Both the position numbers and the translations under genes were made by a program. From Moraxellaceae bacterium (GTDB lineage: Bacteria; Pseudomonadota; Gammaproteobacteria; Pseudomonadales; Moraxellaceae), in assembly GCA_014378805.1 (NCBI GenBank), contig JACMMY010000122.1, forward strand, positions 1-9,943: a stretch of DNA of 9,943 bases, given 5' to 3'. Below the pieces are notes generated by a model. The model was given only the letters and a program-made list of their open reading frames with translations. It did not search any database and was not told the DNA's origin. This document shows positions 1 to 5,596 of the stretch, one piece after another; position 1 is the stretch's first letter; each line of letters opens with the position of its first letter.

Positions 1-2
1 AA

Positions 3-1190
3 ATGGCATTAACTGACACAGCAATCCGTACCGCAAAGCCTCAGGATAAGTCATACAAGTTATCTGATAGCGGCGGGCTTTACCTTGAAGTTGCACCTAG
101 CGGCGGGAAGTGGTGGCGTTATAAATATAGATTTGACGGAAAGGAAACTCGCCTTTCTCTCGGTACATATCCAGATGTTTCACTTGCACAAGCAAGGGAT
201 AGACATAGAGAGGCTAGAAAATTATTAGCTGATGGTATTAGTCCAAACGAAAACCGAAAATCTGTCAAAGCCACAAAAAAACTGAGTTCATCAAACAGCT
301 TTGAGCTAGTCGCTAGGGATTGGTGGCAATCACATATGAAAGGTAAAGCAGAATCTCATAAAGAAAAAGTTATTAGACGTTTTGAACTCTATTTATTCCC
401 TTGGATAGGAAGTAAAGCTATATCAGATATAACTGCGCCCCAAATGTTAGATGCAGTTAAACGAATAGAAAAACTTAATAAATTAGAAACTGCACATAGA
501 ACACTTCAAGCTGCTGGGCAGGTTTTTAGATATGCAGTGCAAAATGGTTTTACAATCAGAGATGTAACAGTAGACCTTAAAGGGGCTTTGCCTCCCACCA
601 CTGTTAAGCATATGGCGGCTTTTACTGATCCAAAACAAATATCTGAACTACTTCGGGCAATTGACAGCTTCAGTGGCACGTTAACTGTCCAGTGTGCACT
701 TAAATTATCTCCTTTAGTATTTGTTCGTCCTGGTGAATTAAGACGGGCAAAGTGGAAAGATATTAATCTTGATACTCGCGAATGGCGTTATTTGGTAAGT
801 AAAACTCAAACGAATCATTTGGTACCCCTCTCCACTCAAGCAATAGATATATTAAAAACAATACATCCCCTATCTGGGCACGGTGAATATGTGTTCCAAG
901 GAGGTCATTCTCCACTGCGACCCATGAGTGAAGCTGCCATAAATGCAGCCTTAAAACGCATGGGATACGACACTCAAAATGACATTACTGGTCACGGTTT
1001 CAGAGCTATGGCTCGGACTATTCTGCACGAAAGATTAAACATTGACCCTTACATCATTGAGCATCAATTGGCACACGTTGTACCGGACGCTTTAGGCGGA
1101 GCATATAATCGCACTAAATTTATTGAGCAGAGGAAATTAATGATGCAATCTTGGGCAGATTATTTGGAGGAGATCAAGGCCACTAAATAG
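3..1190 (+). CDS. int: P4-family tyrosine integrase
   Basis: Site-specific tyrosine recombinase that would integrate and excise a genomic island, usually at the 3' end of a tRNA gene. The 395-residue length and N-terminus are normal for the family, so the gene appears complete although it begins two bases into the window. Domains in order: an arm-type DNA-binding domain at about residues 1-90 (the GGLYLEV and LSLGTYPDVSLAQAR stretches are characteristic), a helical core-binding domain at about 100-190, and the catalytic domain at about 205-390. Catalytic residues seen: R242 (FVRPGEL), K267 (SKT), H331 and R334 (HGFR), H358 (LAH) and the nucleophile Y368 (AYNRT). Promoter, ribosome site and attachment site lie outside the window. 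It converges on a second recombinase gene on the other strand. The family call is secure; the target site is unknown. Confidence 0.95.
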   Translation: MALTDTAIRTAKPQDKSYKLSDSGGLYLEVAPSGGKWWRYKYRFDGKETRLSLGTYPDVSLAQARDRHREARKLLADGISPNENRKSVKATKKLSSSNSFELVARDWWQSHMKGKAESHKEKVIRRFELYLFPWIGSKAISDITAPQMLDAVKRIEKLNKLETAHRTLQAAGQVFRYAVQNGFTIRDVTVDLKGALPPTTVKHMAAFTDPKQISELLRAIDSFSGTLTVQCALKLSPLVFVRPGELRRAKWKDINLDTREWRYLVSKTQTNHLVPLSTQAIDILKTIHPLSGHGEYVFQGGHSPLRPMSEAAINAALKRMGYDTQNDITGHGFRAMARTILHERLNIDPYIIEHQLAHVVPDALGGAYNRTKFIEQRKLMMQSWADYLEEIKATK

Positions 1191-1263
1191 GTTATTCGTC
1201 GAGGCATCCTTCATCCTTGGTCACGAACATATTTTAGACTGCATCGTGGGGTAACCATTATCT

Positions 1264-1282
1264 AAAAGTTGCTTAATGCAAC
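1264..1282 (-). terminator. weak intrinsic terminator candidate for the leftward module
   Basis: Read on the minus strand, GTTGC-ATTAA-GCAAC forms a 5-bp stem with a 5-nt loop and is followed by TTTT. It lies about 74 nt past the stop codon of the leftward recombinase gene and before the convergent integrase stop. The stem is short and the U-tract is only four bases, so this is tentative. Confidence 0.3.
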
Positions 1283-1355
1283 AAAACAATTAATTCATTA
1301 CAGAATGAGCTCACATTGAAATAAAAATGAAATCAATATGATTACGAAATGATTT

Positions 1356-2339
1356 TTAACTCATCCTCGGGCTTTGAATTATTTGAGGAATTGATTTTAT
1401 GCGCACCTTTTGCATTTCCGCCTTACATGCCTTTACTTTACAATTTCCACTTCCATGCTTCTTCTTGCCATAATGTAAACCTGCAGTTTCATCCACTGCA
1501 TGTCCCATTAAAGCCGCAACCTCAATTTTACTCATGCCTTCTGATTTTGCATTAGCCGAGAACTGATGGCGCGTTGAATATAATGATATGTACTTATTTC
1601 TATTTGTCAAAAATTTACGGGTTATCTTATGAATTGTTTTCCTAACGCCTCCATAATATATTTCCCAAGTTGCATCATCCTTTACATAGAGTCTGATTGC
1701 CTCCAACTGCAACTTAACCCATTTTAATTCTTCGTATTTAAGATTAGTCACTTCAAGATGACGAAGCAGACCATGTGCTCTACCGTTTGTATTTTTTCCG
1801 TTAACTACTACAAGTGTCGTCTTGCCACCTGCCTCGATTAAGGATGCACTTTTCCACTCGGATGGTCGCAGTCCAACTTGAATATTGGCTAACATCCATA
1901 ACAAGGCTGGTTTAATCCACTTTCCTTTCATATCTTGAGTATTTTTAACGAGTAATGCAAGTTCGTTGAAGTCTATTCTTTTGGCTTTTTGATTGGATGT
2001 ATTACTGGGTTGGAAACTAACTTTTACTAATGGTGTGTATTGATTTGATTGCATCTGCATACTTTTTTGTATAGCTGCTTTTAGATTTTGTTGGCCGTCG
2101 TTATTGTAACTATGAATCAAAAACTCTTTTGTCGCTGAAATGTACAATCTTCTAGTCGCAGGTTTGAGTATGGGTAACCTTTTCTCTAACCATGATAAAT
2201 AATCTGAGGGTAATTGATTATTCGGATCAACTCCCTGTTCTTGGGCTGCCTTATTCCACAATAGTTTTCCTCGTTGCAAGTAAGCTTTCGTAGTGGCTGA
2301 TGTTTTAGTAATTATTTCCATCCCCCCGTTACTGTCCAT
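1356..2339 (-). CDS. divergent tyrosine recombinase (phage-integrase-like)
   Basis: Predicted DNA strand-exchange enzyme of 327 residues. The first 110 or so residues resemble a SAM-like core-binding domain, and residues about 120-300 form the catalytic domain. Visible active-site residues: R158 (GLRPSEW), K182 (NGKN), R257 in YSTRH, H280 (LMGH) and the likely nucleophile Y290 (GLHYGKKK). The usual His of the HxxR box is Tyr254 here, a substitution that other tyrosine recombinases also carry. A basic tail of about 37 residues follows Tyr290, including NCKVKAC. The start is uncertain. ATG at 2339 overlaps the upstream stop by 11 nt, which suggests translational coupling; the next in-frame ATG (2321) sits directly against a G-run. 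Neither has a well-spaced Shine-Dalgarno sequence. It is the last gene of a leftward three-gene module and could mobilise that module or act as an accessory recombinase. It is clearly different from the P4-type integrase beside it. Confidence 0.85.
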   Translation of the reverse strand: MDSNGGMEIITKTSATTKAYLQRGKLLWNKAAQEQGVDPNNQLPSDYLSWLEKRLPILKPATRRLYISATKEFLIHSYNNDGQQNLKAAIQKSMQMQSNQYTPLVKVSFQPSNTSNQKAKRIDFNELALLVKNTQDMKGKWIKPALLWMLANIQVGLRPSEWKSASLIEAGGKTTLVVVNGKNTNGRAHGLLRHLEVTNLKYEELKWVKLQLEAIRLYVKDDATWEIYYGGVRKTIHKITRKFLTNRNKYISLYSTRHQFSANAKSEGMSKIEVAALMGHAVDETAGLHYGKKKHGSGNCKVKACKAEMQKVRIKSIPQIIQSPRMS

Positions 2340-2760
2340 TTTTAGCCCACTTATATTTCTTTAACATATTGTTAAACTCGGACCTAAATGATTTATATTT
2401 GCCAATATATATTGGCAACTCGGCTAGCTCCTCTGTTTCTTCATCCGAAGCTCCGTCACGTTCATCCATTGGGCCAATTCCAATATTTCCATAAAAACAA
2501 TGGGAAACGGCAATCGCCATGAAATTATGTTCACCTTCCGACAGTCTGGGATATTTGATTTCCAGACTTTCTAGCAGGATTTCCAATTCATCTTCACCAA
2601 AAGTACCTTCAAGTTTATGTTCTTCGATAAATTGTTGGAATATGAGCTTACCGATCAACTCCATTGAAATAAAGAAACCGTCAGTTACCCTTTCAGCATA
2701 AATACATTCACGCCCAGCACCTCTTAACAATTGACTCCTTTGGCTGATGGACATATTCAT
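2329..2760 (-). CDS. unrecognised acidic protein, middle gene of the leftward module
   Basis: I do not recognise this 143-residue protein. It looks soluble, with no signal peptide or membrane segment. It has a probable helical middle (the ELIGKLIFQQFIEE and EDELEILLESLE stretches), an acidic patch (DERDGASDEETEELAEL) and a basic, lysine-rich C-terminus. The reading frame opens further upstream, to ATG 2823. I chose ATG 2758-2760 because a promoter (-35 TTGACA, -10 CACAAT) lies inside that extension, so its transcript would start after 2823, and because GGGG sits 7 nt before this ATG. A further ATG two codons on is also possible. Its 3' end overlaps the start of the recombinase gene by 11 nt, so the two are probably co-translated and may act together, for example as a recombinase accessory factor (inference). 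Confidence 0.6.
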   Translation of the reverse strand: MNMSISQRSQLLRGAGRECIYAERVTDGFFISMELIGKLIFQQFIEEHKLEGTFGEDELEILLESLEIKYPRLSEGEHNFMAIAVSHCFYGNIGIGPMDERDGASDEETEELAELPIYIGKYKSFRSEFNNMLKKYKWAKNGQ

Positions 2761-2779
2761 ACTAGCACCCCACATTTGA

Positions 2780-2819
2780 TGACAATCATCTATTGTGAGA
2801 CTAAAGTTGATGATTGTCA
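2780..2819. repeat. 11-bp perfect inverted repeat flanking a promoter core (candidate operator)
   Basis: TGACAATCATC (2780-2790) is repeated exactly in inverted orientation as GATGATTGTCA (2809-2819), with 18 bp between. The arms bracket the -10 box of the leftward promoter. The same TGACAATC half-site recurs at 3143-3150, upstream of the ribbon-helix-helix gene. This suggests a common regulator, possibly that small protein itself (inference). Confidence 0.55.
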
Positions 2820-2820
2820 A
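2792..2820 (-). promoter_or_regulatory. sigma-70 promoter driving the acidic protein and recombinase
   Basis: On the minus strand the -35 box is a perfect TTGACA (2815-2820). It is followed by a 17-nt spacer and CACAAT (2792-2797), four of six matches to the -10 consensus. Transcription would begin near 2785, about 25 nt before the preferred start codon at 2760. One arm of an 11-bp inverted repeat overlaps the -35 box and the other covers the expected start point, so repression by a dimeric protein is plausible. Confidence 0.55.
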
Positions 2821-2874
2821 CATATTACTGAATGGGCCTATAGATTTTTGTGGTTGGAAACGCTTTATCTATTT

Positions 2875-2891
2875 ACGTTTGGTACCAACGT
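2875..2891. repeat. short palindrome ACGTT-TGGTACC-AACGT
   Basis: Two 5-bp arms, ACGTT and AACGT, surround a centre containing the self-complementary TGGTACCA. It lies between the stop of the ribbon-helix-helix gene and the next promoter. Neither strand has a U-tract after it, so it is not an intrinsic terminator. It may be a protein-binding site. The 10-mer GGTACCAAYG inside it recurs at the start point of the rightward operon. Confidence 0.3.
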
Positions 2892-2901
2892 ATAAATAAA
2901 T

Positions 2902-3123
2902 TTAATTCTGGAAAATATTCTTTGGATCTTTTGAAAAAGCCAAAATTAAAACGTTGATCAAATTATGTCGATCTGTTTTATATTCATAGCACCAGAGATC
3001 AACCAACTCTTTGCATTGTTGAGTTAAAAAAATATTAACCTGACTTCTTTCTCCCAAAGCAAGCTTTTCTCTGCGCCGACGTTGCGCCTCTCTCAGTTGC
3101 TGTTTTCTTTCGTCTGAATTCAT
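2902..3123 (-). CDS. small ribbon-helix-helix-like DNA-binding protein
   Basis: A 73-residue protein. A very basic, charged N-terminal helix (residues 1 to about 27, rich in R, K and Q) is followed by what reads as a ribbon-helix-helix fold: a strand (SQVNIFLT), helix A (QQCKELVDLWCYEYK) and helix B (DRHNLINVLILAFSK). Ribbon-helix-helix proteins bind operators as dimers and often autoregulate or serve as recombination directionality or antitoxin factors. The frame extends 15 codons upstream to ATG 3168. I chose ATG 3121-3123 because GGGAGAG sits 4-8 nt before it and because the extension runs through a palindrome. It is the first gene of the leftward module and probably represses its own promoter and the next one through TGACAATC sites (inference). 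The fold call comes from the secondary-structure pattern only. Confidence 0.6.
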   Translation of the reverse strand: MNSDERKQQLREAQRRRREKLALGERSQVNIFLTQQCKELVDLWCYEYKTDRHNLINVLILAFSKDPKNIFQN

Positions 3124-3143
3124 GAAACTCTCCCACTTTTGTT

Positions 3144-3159
3144 GACAATCAGCATTGTC
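3144..3159. promoter_or_regulatory. GACAAT-CAGC-ATTGTC palindrome, candidate operator
   Basis: Two perfect 6-bp arms, GACAAT (3144-3149) and ATTGTC (3154-3159), flank CAGC, 20 bp upstream of the preferred start of the ribbon-helix-helix gene. The left arm reads TGACAATC, the same half-site as the inverted repeat at 2780-2819. A weak leftward promoter (TTGAAA, 15 nt, TGTTAT on the minus strand) would place the palindrome just downstream of its -10 box. The promoter itself is uncertain. Confidence 0.45.
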
Positions 3160-3198
3160 GCATAACACTAGGAAATGTGTTCTTTCAATATATATTGC

Positions 3199-3216
3199 GA
3201 CTTAAAATTTAAAGTC
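3199..3216. repeat. AT-rich 18-bp imperfect palindrome
   Basis: GACTTAAAATTTAAAGTC is symmetric at 16 of 18 positions. It lies between the leftward and rightward transcription units, upstream of the ribbon-helix-helix gene. It may be a regulator-binding site, or a chance palindrome in AT-rich DNA. Confidence 0.25.
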
Positions 3217-3309
3217 TGTTATGACGTAAAAAGATCCTAATTTATAGCATTTTAAAAAGACAGGACTTCTCATCTTCTCTATAGGTATATGATTATTAAC
3301 ATATTTGTC

Positions 3310-3338
3310 TTGAGAAGTTCACCTCTGCTCGCTATAAT
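3310..3338 (+). promoter_or_regulatory. strong sigma-70 promoter of the hydrolase operon
   Basis: TTGAGA (3310-3315), a 17-nt spacer and a perfect TATAAT (3333-3338) make the best promoter match I found in the window. Transcription should start near 3345, giving a leader of about 165 nt before the first operon gene. The -35 region lies within TGAGAAGT (3311-3318), the exact inverse of ACTTCTCA at 3265-3272, so an upstream regulator site is possible. Confidence 0.75.
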
Positions 3339-3344
3339 GGGTAC

Positions 3345-3497
3345 CAATGAAACAGCACCACAAACTAAAATGAAACACGTTAATTATACAAATTCAGTTG
3401 TCAATACGATCTCTATACTTTTAGAGCGAAGGCCTTTGTTTACCTAAATTTTGTATATTTAGCAAACCAGAAGGCCACTAATTTAGTGGCCTTTTTT
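3345..3497 (+). promoter_or_regulatory. structured leader RNA with competing hairpins, candidate attenuator
   Basis: The RNA from the promoter near 3345 to the terminator at 3497 has no credible open reading frame but folds well. Hairpin 1 is CTCTA/TAGAG (3411-3415 with 3422-3426). Hairpin 2 pairs GGCCTT (3431-3436) with AAGGCC (3471-3476), GTTT (3438-3441) with AAAC (3464-3467) and CTAAAT (3444-3449) with ATTTAG (3457-3462). Hairpin 3 is the terminator, whose 5' arm starts with the same AAGGCC used in hairpin 2, so hairpins 2 and 3 cannot both form. That is the layout of a transcription attenuator or riboswitch expression platform. No known aptamer class is recognisable. The alternative is an independent small RNA of about 150 nt that simply ends here. 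Confidence 0.5.
3471..3497 (+). terminator. intrinsic terminator just before the operon
   Basis: AAGGCCACTA (3471-3480), loop ATT, TAGTGGCCTT (3484-3493) form a perfect 10-bp stem that runs into a T-run (3492-3497). It is oriented rightward only, since the other strand has no U-tract. It lies downstream of the strong promoter and 14 nt before the first operon start codon, so unless it is bypassed it would stop transcription before the operon. Confidence 0.8.
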
Positions 3498-3511
3498 ATT
3501 GGATGTTAACC

Positions 3512-4264
3512 ATGAAACTACTAATTCTTTCGGATCTCCACCTGGAGTTTTCTTTGCTTTCCAAACCGAGTGCAGAATCCGATGTGATTATCTTGGCCGG
3601 CGATATCTGGAAGGGTGACAAAGGTATCTATTGGGCTCGAGAAACTTGGCCTACAAAAGAGATTATATATGTTGCAGGCAACCACGAATTTTATGGTTTA
3701 CATCGACAAGACGTGATTTCAAAACTTCATCTTGCAGCCAAAGAAACTGGGGTTCATTTTCTGGATAACAGCTCAGTTGTAGTTGATGGAATTCGCTTTT
3801 TGGGTGCAACACTTTGGACTGATTTCAAATTGTTTGGTGACGAAATGCGTTATGACTGCATGCAAGAAGGTGAAAGTAGCCTTAACGATTTTCGTGTGAT
3901 TCAAGATGGAACTGGACACTTCAGCACCTTGGATTCTCTAAACTTACATAATGAATCATTGAAGTGGCTTACTAATGCGATTCGTGAACAGCACGATGGC
4001 AAAACAGTTGTAGTGACACATCATTTGCCATCAGCAAAGTCTGTGGCGCAAAGATATAAAAAGGATCTGTTATCTGCGTGTTTTGCATCAAAGTTAGACC
4101 ATTTAATGGGTCGCAGTGAGCTTTGGGTCCATGGACATACCCACGATAGCTTTGATTATGAAATTCGAAATACCAGAGTTGTCTGCAACCCTCGAGGTTA
4201 TTGTCGATTCGAAGGTGGTGGTGAAAATTTTGACTTCAACCCAAATTTAGTTGTGGAGATCTAG
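3512..4264 (+). CDS. calcineurin-like metallophosphoesterase 1
   Basis: Predicted cytoplasmic phosphoesterase with a two-metal centre; the substrate cannot be read from sequence. The 250 residues carry the full motif series in order: D8 and H10 (SDLHLE), G30-D31 (AGDIW), N57-H58 (GNHEFY), H170 (VTHHLP) and H209 and H211 (HGHTH). The frame opens at ATG 3503. I prefer ATG 3512 because it puts the first catalytic strand at the N-terminus, as usual for the family, and has GGA 8 nt upstream; the earlier ATG sits directly behind the terminator's T-run without a ribosome site. It is the first gene of the eleven-gene operon and is followed after 1 nt by an unknown gene. Family members act on nucleotides, nucleic-acid ends or phosphoproteins; the neighbours favour a nucleic-acid or nucleotide role (inference). 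Confidence 0.9.
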   Translation: MKLLILSDLHLEFSLLSKPSAESDVIILAGDIWKGDKGIYWARETWPTKEIIYVAGNHEFYGLHRQDVISKLHLAAKETGVHFLDNSSVVVDGIRFLGATLWTDFKLFGDEMRYDCMQEGESSLNDFRVIQDGTGHFSTLDSLNLHNESLKWLTNAIREQHDGKTVVVTHHLPSAKSVAQRYKKDLLSACFASKLDHLMGRSELWVHGHTHDSFDYEIRNTRVVCNPRGYCRFEGGGENFDFNPNLVVEI

Positions 4265-4265
4265 C

Positions 4266-4589
4266 ATGAAAATTAAAGATTCAGTTCTTGTGAAGCATCT
4301 CGAATCAAAAGCAAGTGATCTTATGATTGGCATTGAAGTTGATCTTCCAACTCGAATGATTTTGCTTTCAGCGGACTGGGTTGATACAGGACTAATTAGT
4401 TGGTTTATAGAAAAGAACATGCTGTATTTTATTAACGCTTCATTTGAAAAAATGGATGGTCCGGTTTTTAATAACTTGAACAGTTTCACAATTGAATTTC
4501 TTGTGGCCAACAAAGTTAAGTTTCATGTACAGCAAGTTAGCGAAGGGTTTACAGGAGATACAACGCTTGTGTTGAAGTTAAAGGTATAA
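4266..4589 (+). CDS. unrecognised 107-residue protein
   Basis: No family recognised. The sequence alternates short hydrophobic strands and polar turns (MIGIEVDLPTRMILLSADW, MLYFINASFEK, FTIEFLVANKVKFHV), which suggests a small, mostly beta protein. There are no cysteines, signal peptide or membrane helix. The start at 4266 is favoured over the upstream in-frame ATG (4251) because GGAG lies 8 nt before it and because it begins 1 nt after the previous stop. Its tight placement between a metallophosphoesterase and an exonuclease suggests a partner or accessory role, but nothing in the sequence proves one. Confidence 0.65.
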   Translation: MKIKDSVLVKHLESKASDLMIGIEVDLPTRMILLSADWVDTGLISWFIEKNMLYFINASFEKMDGPVFNNLNSFTIEFLVANKVKFHVQQVSEGFTGDTTLVLKLKV

Positions 4590-4591
4590 AG

Positions 4592-5140
4592 ATGAGTAGA
4601 ATTAATTACAGCGAAATCGTAGTAATCGACTTGGAGGCCACATGCTGGTCAACGCCAGAAGAAACTGCTCTCAACGCCAGCGAAATCATTGAAGTCGGTG
4701 TATGTGTTCTTGACACTTTTTCAGGTGAAATCCGAATGCCACAAGGAATCATCGTTAAGCCAACAAGATCTAAGGTAAGCCAGTTTTGCTATGAGATAAC
4801 CAATATCTCGCAAGACATGGTTGACGATGGTGTGAGCTTTGAAGATGCCATTAAGACACTGAAATCAGATTACAAGGTAAGCCAGAAAATTATGGCGGGA
4901 TATGGTAACTATGATCAAAACATGTTTGCAAAGGAGTGTGCCAGAAATGGTGTAAAGCCACCTTTTGGGCCTACTTATTTGAACATTAGTTCACTGGCTA
5001 CCTTGAAGCTTAAGGCAGGTAAACGTTTAGATCTGGCTGAAACCTGTCGGCAATTTGGGTTGATCTTTGAAGGTCGACAACACAGAGGTGTCGATGACGC
5101 AGTGATGGCTGCCAAAGTGCTTTGGGAATGCATTAAATAA
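4592..5140 (+). CDS. ERI-1/KapD-like DEDDh 3'-5' exonuclease
   Basis: Predicted exonuclease of 182 residues that removes nucleotides from 3' ends using two metal ions. The DEDDh residues are all visible: D13 and E15 (VIDLEATCW), D108 (GNYDQNMF), H164 and D169 (HRGVDDA). The DLEATCW start, the EIIEVGVCVLD strand, the VKPTRSKVSQFCYEITNIS stretch and the length are typical of the ERI-1/KapD branch, whose studied members trim RNA 3' ends. It begins 2 nt after the preceding stop with AAAGG 7 nt upstream. It is distinct from the two tandem exonucleases at the operon end, so the operon carries two DEDDh subfamilies. RNA as substrate is a family-based inference. Confidence 0.88.
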   Translation: MSRINYSEIVVIDLEATCWSTPEETALNASEIIEVGVCVLDTFSGEIRMPQGIIVKPTRSKVSQFCYEITNISQDMVDDGVSFEDAIKTLKSDYKVSQKIMAGYGNYDQNMFAKECARNGVKPPFGPTYLNISSLATLKLKAGKRLDLAETCRQFGLIFEGRQHRGVDDAVMAAKVLWECIK

Positions 5141-5156
5141 ATTTACTGGGAACAAT

Positions 5157-5594
5157 ATGAAGAAAGATTTAGAACAGAAATTATTCAATGACTTTCCAAA
5201 AATGTTCCCGAATGTTTTTAAAGCTGGTTACCCGCCAGTTGGCTTGCAGATAGAAGATGGTTGGTTTGCGCTTATTTATAAATTGTGTGCGGATTTAGAA
5301 ACTGAAGCAAAGAGAGTAGAAATGAGTGACGCTATGTGGCCGCGTGTAATTCAATGCAAAGAAAAGTTCGGGACTCTGAGATTTAACGTTGCTAACGACA
5401 TTGGCAATCCTCAATTCGATGAAGAACCGAGTGTATTTGGCAGGTTGTTTGAAATCATCGAGGTAGCAGAAGAGCATTGCAAAACGATTTGCGCAGACTG
5501 TGGCGCGCCAGGAAAGTTATATAGAGAACAAGCGTGGCGTGTGCATTGTAAGTCGTGCGAAGTAATCTATCAAAGAGAATTGGGGGAAAGATAG
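5157..5594 (+). CDS. hypothetical protein with C-terminal zinc-binding cysteines
   Basis: A 145-residue protein of a type I associate with hypothetical phage and accessory genes; its function is unknown. The N-terminal two thirds (FPKMFPNVF, GWFALIYKLCADLE, CKEKFGTLRF) look alpha/beta. The C-terminus has CADC (C112, C115) and CKSC (C131, C134) separated by about 15 residues, a likely zinc ribbon or knuckle; C108 adds a fifth cysteine. Zinc knuckles often mediate nucleic-acid or protein contacts, so it might be a substrate adaptor (inference). GGGA lies 7 nt before the start. The 16-nt gap from the exonuclease is the longest in the operon, and the metallophosphoesterase start follows 2 nt after its stop. 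Confidence 0.75.
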   Translation: MKKDLEQKLFNDFPKMFPNVFKAGYPPVGLQIEDGWFALIYKLCADLETEAKRVEMSDAMWPRVIQCKEKFGTLRFNVANDIGNPQFDEEPSVFGRLFEIIEVAEEHCKTICADCGAPGKLYREQAWRVHCKSCEVIYQRELGER

Positions 5595-5596
5595 CC

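Noticed and set aside
1349..1555. Rightward open frame of 68 codons
   Set aside because: It lies antisense to the C-terminus of the leftward recombinase, has no ribosome site and has an unconvincing composition.
3347..3373. Eight-codon open frame starting at the expected transcript start
   Set aside because: It begins about 2 nt after the predicted start point with no ribosome site. A leader peptide is possible but unsupported.
3383..3388. TATAAT on the minus strand as a leftward promoter
   Set aside because: The TTGACA-like sequence upstream is only 10 nt away and nothing good lies at 16-18 nt spacing.
3431..3476. Hairpin considered as an integron attC site, with the operon as a cassette array
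   Set aside because: The downstream genes overlap or abut without repeated recombination sites, and the RYYYAAC/GTTRRRY core pair is not seen.
3345..3497. Structured RNA considered as a retron msr/msd
   Set aside because: No reverse transcriptase is encoded nearby, and the folds suit a terminator/antiterminator better.
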